Below, piece after piece: positions 51,526 to 60,723 of a stretch of DNA of 64,000 nucleotides. The position numbers and the translations under genes were made by a program. Source of the DNA: Elusimicrobiales bacterium (GTDB lineage: Bacteria > Elusimicrobiota > Elusimicrobia > Elusimicrobiales > UBA9959); assembly GCA_028713125.1 (NCBI GenBank), contig JAQTOU010000005.1, positions 62,001 to 126,000 of the forward strand. The letters are read 5' to 3'. Below the pieces are notes generated by a model. It saw nothing but the letters and a program-made list of their open reading frames with translations. It had not been told where the DNA came from and made no database searches. Position 1 is the stretch's first letter; each line of letters begins with the position of its first letter.

Positions 51526-52548
51526 ATGGACCTGAAAAAGCTTTCTATTTTCCTTAAAGAGAACGGCATCCCCGCGTTCCGCCTCAACCAGGTGCGCGAC
51601 GCCGTTTACAAGAATTTCGCCGCCTCCTGGGACGAGATCCCCGTTCTTCCCGCCGCGCTCCGCGACCGCCTGAAGTACGGCATCCACATCCATTCAGTGG
51701 AAGTCCTCGAGACCCTTATCTCAAAGAAGCGCGACGCGATAAAATTCAGCTTCCTGCTTAAAGACGGCCTTAAGATAGAGACCGTGCTGCTCAAGCTCCT
51801 CTCCGACAAATGGAGCCTCTGCGTTTCCACCCAGGTAGGCTGCCCCGTGCGCTGCCCTTTCTGCGCCACCGGGAAGAAAGGCCTAAAGCGCAATCTTTCT
51901 CCCGATGAAATTACCGACCAGTTCCTGGCCGCCGCCCATTATCTAAAGACCAAGGGCGAGCAGAAGATCGGAAGCGTGATCTTCATGGGCATGGGCGAGC
52001 CTTTCCTGAATTACGATTCCGTGGCCGAAGCCGTGCGGACCATGGCCGACCCGGAGCTCATAGCCCTGGGCCAGCGCCATATCTCGGTCTCGACCGCGGG
52101 CCACGTGCCCGGCATACGCCGCTTCGCGAAGGATTTCCCGCAGTGCAACCTCGCGATCTCGCTCCACGCCGCCGAGGACGCGCTGCGGTCGGACCTGGTC
52201 CCGCTCAATACTACTTACCCGCTCAGCCAGCTGGCCAAGGCGCTTAAGGATTATATTTCCTCCACCAAGCGCCGCGTTTTCATCGAATACGTCCTGTTCG
52301 AAGGCGTGAACAATAGCCGGAGCCAGGTGGCCCGGCTGAACGCCTGGCTGCGCACGGTGGCCGCGCCCAAGTATTTCGTAGTGAACATCATCCCCTATAA
52401 CCGCACCGGCGGGCCTTACAAAGCCCCGACCCGCGACCGGATCAAGCTTTTCGCCGAGCTGCTTGAAGCGGCCGGCATCGAAGTGACCATCCGCAAAGGG
52501 ATGGGCGAGGACATAGAAGGCGCCTGCGGCCAGCTCGCCGGCAAGTAA
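51526..52548 (+). CDS. rlmN: 23S rRNA/tRNA adenine C2-methyltransferase RlmN
   Basis: The protein has 340 residues from the ATG at 51526. An upstream ATG at 51496 would place the -10 box inside the gene. RlmN/Cfr features: CVSTQVGCPVRCPFCATG with the CxxxCxxC cluster, FMGMGEPFLNYD, ISLHA, and ACGQLAG near the end with the mechanistic cysteine. It methylates A2503 of 23S rRNA and some tRNAs. It is unrelated to the maturase array. Confidence 0.95.
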   Translation: MDLKKLSIFLKENGIPAFRLNQVRDAVYKNFAASWDEIPVLPAALRDRLKYGIHIHSVEVLETLISKKRDAIKFSFLLKDGLKIETVLLKLLSDKWSLCVSTQVGCPVRCPFCATGKKGLKRNLSPDEITDQFLAAAHYLKTKGEQKIGSVIFMGMGEPFLNYDSVAEAVRTMADPELIALGQRHISVSTAGHVPGIRRFAKDFPQCNLAISLHAAEDALRSDLVPLNTTYPLSQLAKALKDYISSTKRRVFIEYVLFEGVNNSRSQVARLNAWLRTVAAPKYFVVNIIPYNRTGGPYKAPTRDRIKLFAELLEAAGIEVTIRKGMGEDIEGACGQLAGK

Positions 52549-52565
52549 GTCCATACCCACAAATT

Positions 52566-52591
52566 AAAGAGCCCCGGAGTCGGGGCTCTTT
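52566..52591. terminator. Bidirectional terminator between rlmN and thiolase gene
   Basis: AAAGAGCCCCG (52566-52576) pairs with CGGGGCTCTTT (52581-52591) around a GAGT loop and is followed by more T residues. Confidence 0.9.
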
Positions 52592-52609
52592 TTTTATTTC
52601 TTATTTCCC

Positions 52610-53788
52610 TTATCGCTGTACGCACATCGCGATGCCCATGCCGCCGCCTATGCAGAGGGTGGCGAGGCCTTTTTTCACGTTGCGCTTTTTCATTTCGTGA
52701 AGCAGGGTTACGAGGATGCGCGCGCCGGAGGCGCCGACGGGGTGGCCGAGGGCCACTGCGCCGCCGTTCACGTTCACTATGTCTTTATTGAAGCCGAGCT
52801 CTTTGGCCACGGAAAGAGACTGGGCGGCGAAAGCTTCATTGGCCTCTATCAGCTCTACGTCTTTCAGCTCCCAGCCGGCTTTCTTCAGGGCGAGGCGCAC
52901 TGCTTCCACGGGGCCGACGCCCATTATGGAGGGATCCACGCCGGCCCAGGCATAAGAGACTATCTCCGCCAGCGGAGTGAGGTTATGTTTCTTCACGGCA
53001 TCTTCGGAGGCGACCAGCACGCAGGCGGCGCCGTCATTGATGCCGGAGGCGTTCCCGGCCGTGACCGAGCCGTCTTTTTTAAAAGCGCCGCGCAGTTTGC
53101 CCAGGCCCTCGGCGGTGACGCCGGCCTTGGGATATTCGTCTTTCGCGAACATTACGGGGTCGCCTTTGCGCTGGGGGATGGCCACGGGCGCTATTTCATC
53201 GGCGAAGCGGTTCTCTTTCTGCGCCCGCTCGGTCTTGTTCTGGGATTCGGCGGCGAATTTATCCTGCTCCTCGCGGGTCAGGTTGTATTTCGCGACCAGA
53301 TTCTCGGCGGTCACGCCCATGTGGTAATTGTTGAAAATGTCCCAGAGCCCGTCGTTTATCATGGAGTCTATCAGCTCGCCGTTGCCCATCTTGTAGCCGT
53401 AGCGCGCTTTTTTAAGGAGGTAGGGAGCATTGGTCATGCTTTCCGCGCCGCCGGCGATTATCAGCTCGGCGTCGCCGCATTTTATCTGCTGCGCCGCCAT
53501 GGCCACGGTGCGCAGACCGGAGCCGCAAAGCATGTTCACGGTCATCGCCGTCTTCCCGTTCGGCACGCCGGCTCCTATAGCGATCTGCCGGGCCATATTC
53601 TGCCCTACGCCGGCCTGGTAAATGCTGCCCATCAGCACCTCGTCGATGTCCGCCGGGCTCACTTTCGCGCGCTCAAGCGCCGCTTTCACTACCACCTTGC
53701 CGAGCTCGACCGAGCTGAAATCAGCCAGCCCGCCGCCGAAGCTGCCTATCGCCGTCCGCACGCCTTCCGCTATAAATACTTTTTTCAT
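52610..53788 (-). CDS. Acetyl-CoA C-acetyltransferase (thiolase)
   Basis: The protein has 392 residues. The nucleophile is C88 in MLCGSGLRTV. NVNGGAVALGHPVGASGAR holds the catalytic His and LCIGGGMGIAMCVQR the second Cys. It condenses or cleaves acetoacetyl-CoA. GGAGGAAAG precedes the ATG. It is the last gene of the TetR-CoA transferase-thiolase operon, 17 nt after the CoA transferase stop. This suggests short-chain acid activation and breakdown or butyrate-type metabolism. Confidence 0.92.
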   Translation of the reverse strand: MKKVFIAEGVRTAIGSFGGGLADFSSVELGKVVVKAALERAKVSPADIDEVLMGSIYQAGVGQNMARQIAIGAGVPNGKTAMTVNMLCGSGLRTVAMAAQQIKCGDAELIIAGGAESMTNAPYLLKKARYGYKMGNGELIDSMINDGLWDIFNNYHMGVTAENLVAKYNLTREEQDKFAAESQNKTERAQKENRFADEIAPVAIPQRKGDPVMFAKDEYPKAGVTAEGLGKLRGAFKKDGSVTAGNASGINDGAACVLVASEDAVKKHNLTPLAEIVSYAWAGVDPSIMGVGPVEAVRLALKKAGWELKDVELIEANEAFAAQSLSVAKELGFNKDIVNVNGGAVALGHPVGASGARILVTLLHEMKKRNVKKGLATLCIGGGMGIAMCVQR

Positions 53789-53805
53789 CTTTCCTCCGTG
53801 ATTTT

Positions 53806-55137
53806 TTAAATGTAGCCCAATTTCTCCGCCTGCTTCACCAGCCCCGCCCTGAAATCCGGATGCGCCACCGCCGCGAGGGCTTTCACCCTTTCGCGCACCG
53901 TGCGCCCGCGCAGGCGGGCTATCCCGTACTCGGTCACGATGATGTCGGTATTCGCCCGGTGCAGGGTGACGGCCGTGCCGGCAGCCAGCGTCGGCACAAT
54001 AGCCGAAATAGTCCCGTTCTTTGCGGTAGAGCGGCAGGCTATTATGGATTTACCCAGCCCGTCATAGGCCTCTTTAGCCCCTACGGCCGTGTCGGTCTGT
54101 CCGCCGGTGCCGGAATACTGGGCGTGACCGATCGATTCGCTTGCCACCTGGCCGGTCAGGTCCACGTTCAGGCAGGTGTTGATGGAAACCATCCGCGAAT
54201 TCTGCCTGATGACGCAAGGGTCGTTCACCCAGGCGCCTCTTTTGAATTCCACGGCCATATTATCGTTCAGCCAATCGTAGAGCTTCCGGGAGCCCATAGC
54301 GAAAGTGCAGATGAACTTGTCCTTGCAGAGCGACTTCCTCTTATTCGTGATGACGCCGGCTTCATAAAGCTCCATCATCGAATCCACCATCATCTCGGTG
54401 TGCACGCCCAGGTCTTTCTTCCCTTTCAGGGCCAGGGCCGCGGCGTTCGGGATTCCGCCGATGCCAAGCTGTATGGTCGAGCCGTCGTCCACGAGTTCGG
54501 CTATATAGTTGCCGATGGTCTTCTCCACCTCATCCGGGTTGGGTGAAGGCAGCGAGGGGACTTCCTGGTCGTTCTCGACGAACCAGTCCACGTCGCTCAC
54601 ATGCAGGTGGGAATCGCCGAAGGTGCGCGGCAAATTCCTGTTAACCTCGAGTATCACGGTCGTCGCCGCCTCGAGTATGTCTTTTTCGTAAGTGATGCCC
54701 AGCGAAAGCGAGACGAACCCTTTCGAATCGGGCGGAGTGCAGGTCCCGAAGAAAATATCCGGCTTGCGCGCCTGCAGCCTGTCCAGCGCGGCGCGGTGCA
54801 GCATGTTAGGGGCGTAGGTAACGGTCCCGGTTCCCGCCGCCAGGGCTTTCCGCGAGCCGGCCGCGTGGAACCAGCTCGCAAGCTCGAAATGCCCTTTCAT
54901 CCCGGGCTTCATGTAAAAATCGTAGGGCTTGAGCGTCAGCACCGAGAAAACGCGCACGTCTTTCACCAGCGGCGCCACAGTATGGAAGCGGCTCATGCAG
55001 CCCTGCGGCTCCGAGGCGCACTGCGCCACTATCACGTCATCCCCGCTCTTTATCTTCGCCGCGGCCTCGTCCGCGCCGATCAATTTATCGGCGTACGCGC
55101 TTTTACGGTTCACCCCGGTTCTTTCGGCTATCATCAT
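53806..55137 (-). CDS. Acetyl-CoA hydrolase/4-hydroxybutyrate CoA-transferase family protein
   Basis: The protein has 443 residues from the ATG at 55137, which overlaps the tetR stop by one base (TAATG), behind GGGGG. A longer frame that runs back through tetR was rejected. Family features: IGADEAAAKIKSGDDVIV near the start, IQLGIGGIPNAAA, the QYSGTGGQTDTAVGA region and the end TEYGIARLRGRTVRER. The Glu that forms the CoA thioester in this family should be near the TEMMVDSMMELYEAG stretch. It probably moves CoA between acetyl-CoA and a short-chain acid feeding the thiolase. Confidence 0.85.
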   Translation of the reverse strand: MMIAERTGVNRKSAYADKLIGADEAAAKIKSGDDVIVAQCASEPQGCMSRFHTVAPLVKDVRVFSVLTLKPYDFYMKPGMKGHFELASWFHAAGSRKALAAGTGTVTYAPNMLHRAALDRLQARKPDIFFGTCTPPDSKGFVSLSLGITYEKDILEAATTVILEVNRNLPRTFGDSHLHVSDVDWFVENDQEVPSLPSPNPDEVEKTIGNYIAELVDDGSTIQLGIGGIPNAAALALKGKKDLGVHTEMMVDSMMELYEAGVITNKRKSLCKDKFICTFAMGSRKLYDWLNDNMAVEFKRGAWVNDPCVIRQNSRMVSINTCLNVDLTGQVASESIGHAQYSGTGGQTDTAVGAKEAYDGLGKSIIACRSTAKNGTISAIVPTLAAGTAVTLHRANTDIIVTEYGIARLRGRTVRERVKALAAVAHPDFRAGLVKQAEKLGYI

Positions 55138-55766
55138 TATTTCCCCCCTGCGAGTATGCCCCTCTTGAAAACACGCGCGAAAAGCTTTACCGCCTCGGCG
55201 TCGCCAAGGCCGTAATGCCCCTTCACCTTGAAGATCTTTTCCATCGTGAAATAATTGAAATAGTTCCAGCTTACCATCATCAGCGCGGCCACCGGGTCTA
55301 TGTCCGGGGCTATCCGCCCGAGCGCTTTCCCGCCGCCCGCTTTCAGCGCCGCCGCGTAGCCCTGCCGCATCCGGGCGAACATCTTGTTCACGTGCTTCGC
55401 CTCGAATTCCACCACGTCCACATAGATAAGGAGGATATAGGCGGAGTATTTCTCCACCATTTCCCTGGAAGCGAAGCCCAGGCCCTCTATATTGTCCGGG
55501 AAAGCCGTAGTGCGCAGCGCTTTTATGAGCGGCTGGTCGGGGCTGAAATATTCTTTCTCGTATTTTTCCAGGAGCGAGACGAAGACCTCTTCCTTGGTCC
55601 CGAAATAATTGTAGATATTGCCGAGGGAAACCCCGGCCTGCGCCGCGATGTCGCGGGTGGACGTCCCGTGGAAGCCCTGCCGCGTGAAAAGATCCGTCGC
55701 CGCCGCCAGGATCCTGTCCAGGTTCGCAGCGGGCGCCGCCTTCTTGGTCTTGTTTTTTTTGGTCAT
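55137..55766 (-). CDS. TetR-family regulator of the CoA transferase operon
   Basis: The protein has 209 residues. The N-terminal helix-turn-helix reads ILAAATDLFTRQGFHGTSTRDIAAQAGVSLGNIYNYFGTKEE. The C-terminal ligand domain is not specific; FadR-like or YsiA-like regulators bind acyl-CoA. The start abuts a near-perfect operator at 55769-55788, so the gene likely represses itself and the two metabolic genes downstream. Ligand unknown, by context an acyl-CoA. Confidence 0.88.
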   Translation of the reverse strand: MTKKNKTKKAAPAANLDRILAAATDLFTRQGFHGTSTRDIAAQAGVSLGNIYNYFGTKEEVFVSLLEKYEKEYFSPDQPLIKALRTTAFPDNIEGLGFASREMVEKYSAYILLIYVDVVEFEAKHVNKMFARMRQGYAAALKAGGGKALGRIAPDIDPVAALMMVSWNYFNYFTMEKIFKVKGHYGLGDAEAVKLFARVFKRGILAGGK

Positions 55767-55768
55767 AT

Positions 55769-55788
55769 ATGAACGTACGTTCGTTCAT
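55769..55788. promoter_or_regulatory. TetR-type operator
   Basis: ATGAACG and CGTTCAT are mirrored around TACGTT; an inner AACGTACGTT palindrome lies within it. The operator starts 3 nt upstream of the tetR start codon, so a bound repressor would block transcription initiation. Confidence 0.85.
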
Positions 55789-55836
55789 AACAATAGTACA
55801 AAAACCTCCCGGGGAAGTCAATGCGCTTTTTATGGC

Positions 55837-56511
55837 TCAGGGAAGGGCGGCTTTGGCGGCGCGCCGGTGCCTCAGATACTCTATCAGGCCCGGCAGCATG
55901 GAGACGAAGATGATGGCGAGGATCACCGCGGTGAAATTATTCTTTACCACCGGTATATTCCCGAAGAAATAGCCGGCGAGCGTGACCGAGAAGACCCAAA
56001 GCAGGCCCCCGGCCACATTGTAAGCGAGGAACTTCCCGTAGGTCATAGCGCCGACCCCGGCCACGAAAGGCGCGAAAGTGCGGACTATCGGGACGAAGCG
56101 CGCCATGATTATGGTCTTCCCGCCGTATTTTTCGTAGAAAGCGTGGGTCTTCTGGAGATATTCTTTCTTGAAGATCCTGGAGTTCTCGTAATGAAAGACT
56201 TTGGGGCCGATGAACTTGCCTATGCCGTAGTTCACGGTATCCCCGAGTATGGCCGCGAGCGAAAGAAGCGCCAGGGTCAGTTTAAGGTCCAGCGCGCCCA
56301 GGCCGCAAAAAACCCCGATCGCGAACAGGAGCGAGTCCCCCGGCAGGATAGGCGTCACCACCAAGCCGGTCTCGCAGAAAATTATCAGGAAAAGTATCAG
56401 GTAGGTCCAGGTCCCGTAGTCCTGTATCACCCCGCCGAGATATTTATCCAGGTGAAGCAGGACATTGAAAGCATGAACCAGGTAGCCGAAAAGAGTAGAG
56501 AGTATTTCCAC
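55837..56511 (-). CDS. DedA-family membrane protein
   Basis: The protein has 224 residues from a GTG at 56511. DedA features: [35 protein letters not shown], and [18 protein letters not shown] in the form [23 protein letters not shown]. These proteins act as phospholipid or undecaprenyl-phosphate flippases. TAAAAT lies exactly 6 nt before the GTG. It runs on the minus strand upstream of tetR but is separated from the tetR operator. Confidence 0.9.
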   Translation of the reverse strand: MEILSTLFGYLVHAFNVLLHLDKYLGGVIQDYGTWTYLILFLIIFCETGLVVTPILPGDSLLFAIGVFCGLGALDLKLTLALLSLAAILGDTVNYGIGKFIGPKVFHYENSRIFKKEYLQKTHAFYEKYGGKTIIMARFVPIVRTFAPFVAGVGAMTYGKFLAYNVAGGLLWVFSVTLAGYFFGNIPVVKNNFTAVILAIIFVSMLPGLIEYLRHRRAAKAALP

Positions 56512-56517
56512 ACAGGT

Positions 56518-56523
56518 ATTTTA
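56518..56523 (-). promoter_or_regulatory. -10 hexamer 6 nt before the dedA GTG
   Basis: TAAAAT on the minus strand is separated by ACCTGT from the GTG start. No Shine-Dalgarno is seen. Confidence 0.5.
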
Positions 56524-56585
56524 CTTAATTAAGGCGACACAGAACTTAATTGCAGATAAGTTGTGTGCCGCCTTATTTTTTGGGC

Positions 56586-56591
56586 TATAAT
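56586..56591 (+). promoter_or_regulatory. -10 hexamer 6 nt before the pseudouridine synthase ATG
   Basis: TATAAT is separated by TTAACT from the ATG at 56598. No Shine-Dalgarno is seen, consistent with a leaderless mRNA. Confidence 0.55.
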
Positions 56592-56597
56592 TTAACT

Positions 56598-57422
56598 ATG
56601 GAAAGAGATTACGGGAAAGTTCCGCTCGAGCGCGCGCTCTCCAAGCTCGGCGCCGCTTCGCGCAGCCAGACGCGGGAATGGATACAGAAAGGCCGCCTGC
56701 AGGTGAACGGCCGGACGGTCATGGACACCCAGTACATGGTCTCGCCCGAAAAAGACAAATTTACGGTGGACGGAAAGCCGATGCAGAAAGACTCCTGGCA
56801 GGCCATTTTGCTGAACAAGCCCAAGGGCGTGGTAACCACGGCAAGCGACGAGAAAGGCCGCCGCACCGTCTTCGACCTGCTCCCCATCGAGCTGCGCAAT
56901 CTGCACCCCGTCGGCCGCCTGGACATGGCCACCACCGGCCTTTTGATCCTTACCAATGATACGCGCCTCTCTTCTTTCCTGACCGACCCCGACAATTCCG
57001 TGCCGCGCACCTATCTCGTCACGGTCACAGGCGAAATGACCGAAGCCGAACTGGCCAAAGCTTCGGCCGGGATCCTGGACGAAGGCGAACTCCTCAAGCC
57101 CTCCAAAATAGCGCTGCGCAAAGGAAGCGGCCGGGAATCCCATTTGACCGTGGAGCTCACCGAAGGAAAGAACCGCGAGATCCGCCGCCTCTTCGAAGCC
57201 CTCGGCCATGAAGTAACCAGCCTGAAACGCGTCGCTTTCGGCCCGCTGCAGCTCGGCGCCCTGGAGCCCGGCCAGTTCCGCCGCCTGACCAAGCAGGAGC
57301 TGAACGTAAAAGAAACCGCCCCCGCCCCGGCCGTGAAAAGGCCGCTCCCCCCCTGGCACAATAAACCCAAAGACAATAAACGCTTCAAAAGAAAAATGCC
57401 GCCAAAGCGGCGGCGTTTTTAA
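56598..57422 (+). CDS. rRNA pseudouridine synthase (RsuA/RluB family)
   Basis: The protein has 274 residues from the ATG at 56598; the upstream ATG at 56550 lies before the -10 box. An N-terminal S4 RNA-binding domain (PLERALSKLGAASRSQTREWI) precedes the catalytic domain with GRLDMATTGLLILTND, which contains the catalytic Asp, and the family end LTEGKNREIRRLFEALGHEV. The basic tail is rich in Lys and Arg. It modifies 23S or 16S rRNA; RluB is the closer fit by length. Confidence 0.93.
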   Translation: MERDYGKVPLERALSKLGAASRSQTREWIQKGRLQVNGRTVMDTQYMVSPEKDKFTVDGKPMQKDSWQAILLNKPKGVVTTASDEKGRRTVFDLLPIELRNLHPVGRLDMATTGLLILTNDTRLSSFLTDPDNSVPRTYLVTVTGEMTEAELAKASAGILDEGELLKPSKIALRKGSGRESHLTVELTEGKNREIRRLFEALGHEVTSLKRVAFGPLQLGALEPGQFRRLTKQELNVKETAPAPAVKRPLPPWHNKPKDNKRFKRKMPPKRRRF

Positions 57423-57424
57423 AT

Positions 57425-57467
57425 AAAAGGGACAGGCTGCTTTTAGAAAAAGCAGCCTGTCCCTTTT
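57425..57467. terminator. Bidirectional terminator between pseudouridine synthase and glmS
   Basis: AAAAGGGACAGGCTGC TTT pairs with AAA GCAGCCTGTCCCTTTT over 19 bp with a five-base loop. The T-run overlaps the glmS 3' end. Confidence 0.92.
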
Positions 57468-57468
57468 T

Positions 57469-60036
57469 TTAATCCACGGTGATCGATTTGCTTACGTTCT
57501 TCGGCGAATCCGGGTGGACGCCGTGGTCGGCGATCTCGAGGCGGTTCAGGAAGTGCATCTTCCGCACGCTCATCTCCAGGGCGAGAAGCTGCAGCGCCAC
57601 CGAGCTGGTGAAGAAGACCAGCAGGTCGTCGTCGGTCTTCGGCAAAACTACATAGCCGTTCTTATAGGCCTTCGAATACATCGGGGCCACGCCCTTCTCG
57701 GCCGCGTCGCGCAGGACCCTGTTCTCCTCGGCGATCACGTAAATATTCGCGCCGCGTATCTTGTGGGTGTTTATCTGCGAGATGGTCAGGTTGATATCCC
57801 GGGAATTCGGCCCGGTCACGAAGACCAGCGGGTAATTGGTGTACATGCTCTCGAAGAAATTATGCTCCTTGAGAATGCCGGCCACTATTTCCGACTCGTC
57901 GGCTGAAAGCCCGGCGGCCTTCAGATCGAAGAAAGCGTAATCCGATACGGCGTGGAAGATCCTGGCCAGGCTTTCGGCCGTGAAATTCTTCCCGGCTTTT
58001 TTCCTTATAGCGTACTTTATAGTGTCCGAAAGCTTGTTCACCAGCCCGCCGACGCTCTCCATGCCGAAGATAGTATTCACGCCGAGGATAGTATTCGGGC
58101 CGTGCTTGAACTCGGGGGCCTCGAAGCCCTCTGTGTGGTTCAGGACCACCTCGCGCACTTTCAGCGCGCCTTCGCGGGCTATGCCCTGCATGCCAGTAGC
58201 GAGAATATGGAGGCTGGGCTCGAGGTACAGGTCTATGCCCGCCTGCTCCACCGCGTCCCGAGCGTTCTTTATAACCTCGCCGATCAGCTCCGGCACAAGA
58301 TAAAGGTTCTCCCGCGCTCTTTCAAGAGTTTCTTTTGAAACCGCTTTGATCTTCTTCGCGGAGAAATGCCCAGCCAGGTAAACGGCCAGCACGTACAGGA
58401 CCAGAAGCTGGTTGATGAAGCTTTTAGTCGCCGGAACCGCTATCTCCGGGCCGCAATGAAGCGGGATGAAAATATCAGATTTCTCAAGCGCTATCGTCGA
58501 ATTCACATTGTTCAGGATATTTATATTTACGACTTTCTTCCCGGCCTCTTTCACCTGGTTGAAAACGTCTATCAGGTCCTTGGTCTCGCCGCTCTGGCTT
58601 ATGCCTATGATGATATCGCCGTCCTCCACCGATTCCAGGCACTGGGCGCGGAAATCCCCGGGCAAATAAGCGGTGATATTTATACCGGCTATCTTATTGA
58701 AAAATACCGAGGCGCACTTGGCCGCATTATAGGAAGTCCCGCAAGCCACGAAATAAGCCGTATTCCCGCTCTTATAGCAGGCGGCCATCTTCTTCACGAA
58801 GCCGGCTACCCGCTCGTTAATATCTTCTATTTCCTCAAGCATGAACAGAGCGTCCATGAATTTCAAAGCCGGGTTATTCCTGGCCGAGCCGCAAGCGGAG
58901 CGCAGCTCGCCGAAGAATTCGGCGAGGTAGGACTCGAAAGGAAGAGTGTTCAGGGAAGGGCGGAAGTCCTTGATATAAGGGAGGGCCTTTTCGGCCGCCG
59001 CCTCAAGGAAAGCGCCGGAAGCCGCTTTAAGCTCGGCCGCCCGCGTCAGGGAAGCGAGCTTGAGCGCTTCGCTCTTCAGCCCGCCCGCCAGCCGCGGATT
59101 TTTGGCAGTAATTTTCCTGGCCAGGTCCACCAGCGGCGATCTGTCGGCGAAATAATTAAGAACCCTTCTTGAAGCTTCCACTTCGCTGAAGATCTCCTGC
59201 TCCATGAAATACTTGAAAGGCTTTTTAAGTTCAGTCTCTTCCACTTTCAGGTGGCTGCGGACCGCGGCTTTTTTTATCTGCGCGCCGGTCTTCACATTGA
59301 AGAAATCGGCCTTCGAATCGGTATAGAGCGCGAATTCGTCCTCTTTGATCGGGTAAATTATTTTCGTCAAAGAAAGAACGCTTGCGAGGTCGGAGGAGGC
59401 TATTATAAATTTCCCGTGCTCGTCCGCGCCTTCGCCCATGTAAAGACTGCTGCCGGCCTTTACGCAGGCCATCAGCTGCGTGACCGGGTCCACGACCACG
59501 GCGGCGAAAGAACCCACGGTCTTTTTTGAAGCTTCTATGATCGCGGTTTTGAGCGCGGCGTATCTCTGCTCTCTGGTCCCGCCCTTCTTCAGCTTCTTAA
59601 GCGCGATAGCGAAGAAATGCTCGATAGTGTGGACCAGCATTTCCCCGTCATTGTCGCTCTTAACGTCATGCCCGCGGCTGACAAGCCACTCTTTGAGCTG
59701 GTCGCAGTTGGTGATATTCCCGTTATGGGCGCCGTAAAGGTGGGTGTGGCAATGGACGTCGTGGGGCTGGGCGTTCTCTTTGGTGACGGCGCCGAAAGTG
59801 GCCCAGCGCACCTGGCCGCAGAATAATTTGCCCGCCAGTTTGTCGATGCCCAGTTTTTTGGTGATTATAGTGGGGGCGCCTACGTCCTTCTTCAGGTTTA
59901 TCTCCCCGCCGGCTTTCTGGAGCAGCGCGCCCGTGGAATCATAGCCGCGGTATTCGAGCATCCGCAGCAGCCTGGAAGCCACCGCCCCGAGATCTTCCCT
60001 GTCTTTTTCGCACCGCAGGCCTATAACTCCGCACAT
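57469..60036 (-). CDS. glmS: Enlarged glutamine-fructose-6-phosphate aminotransferase (GlmS-like)
   Basis: The protein has 855 residues, against about 610 for GlmS. Cys2 starts the glutaminase domain (MCGVIGLR, GQVRWATFG, GAHNGNI). Two SIS domains follow: ACGTSYNAAK with ISQSGETKD near 430-490, and LATGMQGIAREGALKVREV with EFKHGP near 610-650. Two insertions are evident: about 115 residues at 300-415 before the first SIS domain, and about 80 residues at 655-735 inside the second. The end DSPKNVSKSITVD matches the GlmS tail. GAGGTGATACC precedes the ATG. It makes glucosamine-6-phosphate for wall and lipid A. The insertions may be regulatory. Confidence 0.88.
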   Translation of the reverse strand: MCGVIGLRCEKDREDLGAVASRLLRMLEYRGYDSTGALLQKAGGEINLKKDVGAPTIITKKLGIDKLAGKLFCGQVRWATFGAVTKENAQPHDVHCHTHLYGAHNGNITNCDQLKEWLVSRGHDVKSDNDGEMLVHTIEHFFAIALKKLKKGGTREQRYAALKTAIIEASKKTVGSFAAVVVDPVTQLMACVKAGSSLYMGEGADEHGKFIIASSDLASVLSLTKIIYPIKEDEFALYTDSKADFFNVKTGAQIKKAAVRSHLKVEETELKKPFKYFMEQEIFSEVEASRRVLNYFADRSPLVDLARKITAKNPRLAGGLKSEALKLASLTRAAELKAASGAFLEAAAEKALPYIKDFRPSLNTLPFESYLAEFFGELRSACGSARNNPALKFMDALFMLEEIEDINERVAGFVKKMAACYKSGNTAYFVACGTSYNAAKCASVFFNKIAGINITAYLPGDFRAQCLESVEDGDIIIGISQSGETKDLIDVFNQVKEAGKKVVNINILNNVNSTIALEKSDIFIPLHCGPEIAVPATKSFINQLLVLYVLAVYLAGHFSAKKIKAVSKETLERARENLYLVPELIGEVIKNARDAVEQAGIDLYLEPSLHILATGMQGIAREGALKVREVVLNHTEGFEAPEFKHGPNTILGVNTIFGMESVGGLVNKLSDTIKYAIRKKAGKNFTAESLARIFHAVSDYAFFDLKAAGLSADESEIVAGILKEHNFFESMYTNYPLVFVTGPNSRDINLTISQINTHKIRGANIYVIAEENRVLRDAAEKGVAPMYSKAYKNGYVVLPKTDDDLLVFFTSSVALQLLALEMSVRKMHFLNRLEIADHGVHPDSPKNVSKSITVD

Positions 60037-60117
60037 GGTATCACCTCGTTGAATTAGCGAGCCGCTGACATTATTATATTACTTTCGCGAAGCCCGGCAG
60101 GGCCGGCCTGGAAAGAA

Positions 60118-60142
60118 AAATGCCGCCAGCGAGGCGGCATTT
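60118..60142 (-). terminator. Terminator of the zinc-ribbon membrane protein gene
   Basis: AAATGCCGCC (60118-60127) pairs with GGCGGCATTT (60133-60142). On the minus strand a TTTTTC run follows. Confidence 0.85.
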
Positions 60143-60162
60143 AACGGCGCGGGCGCGCGGGC

Positions 60163-60684
60163 TCAGATCACAAGTTCGGAGACGATCTTCTCGGTTCCGT
60201 ATTCCATTATCCTGACCGCGGTGGAGTCTTTCTTTATAGCTTCCTGCCACTCCCCGGCCACGATGATCAGAAGCTGCTTCTGCTGCAGCTCCGTGAGGTC
60301 GGAGAAACGCTGATCCACGTAGACCAGCAAAGTGTCGTCCTTATAGTTGACGTCTTTCACGCCAACGGCGCCGAGGTTGGCCGCCCCTTTTTCCTTGATC
60401 TTCTGTATCGCGGCGTCTTTGACGGAGAGAGACTCCCTCGTCACCTCAACGGGCGCGGCCGCTTTATTGGCGGTAGCGGCATTGAGCCGGTCGGTATAGC
60501 CGGTCATTTTAACGCCTGCGCCGAGGGCGGCGAGCACGAGGAATAATTTAATATACGGAAAACCCGGTTTTTCGGCCAGGCCGGAGTGCAGCCTGCGGCC
60601 GAGCTTGGCTTCGCATTTCGGACACACCTTGGCATGCCCGTCCACTTCCATCATGCAGTTATAACACTTTTTATCTTTGCCCAT
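60163..60684 (-). CDS. Zinc-ribbon membrane-anchored protein of unknown function
   Basis: The protein has 173 residues from the ATG at 60684, behind GGGGTGA at 5 nt. A longer frame extending through the tRNA gene was rejected. A zinc ribbon (CYNCMMEVDGHAKVCPKC) is followed by one membrane segment (IKLFLVLAALGAGVKM) and a soluble domain of about 110 residues. Its order SVKDAAIQKIKEKG, then VNYKDDTLLVYVDQRFSDLTELQQKQ, fits a small alpha/beta fold. It is not recognised. It sits between tRNA-Val and glmS. Confidence 0.7.
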   Translation of the reverse strand: MGKDKKCYNCMMEVDGHAKVCPKCEAKLGRRLHSGLAEKPGFPYIKLFLVLAALGAGVKMTGYTDRLNAATANKAAAPVEVTRESLSVKDAAIQKIKEKGAANLGAVGVKDVNYKDDTLLVYVDQRFSDLTELQQKQLLIIVAGEWQEAIKKDSTAVRIMEYGTEKIVSELVI

Positions 60685-60723
60685 AGCGATCACCCCGTGC
60701 CGGCTTCCCCTGCGCCGGATATA

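Noticed and set aside
51526-52548. Counting RlmN as part of the radical SAM maturase array
   Set aside because: It is a housekeeping rRNA methyltransferase with its own promoter and terminator, 23 kb from the array.
53806-55821. 671-codon frame fusing TetR region and CoA transferase
   Set aside because: The first 225 codons overlap tetR in a different frame and carry no motif; the CoA transferase starts at 55137 behind GGGGG.
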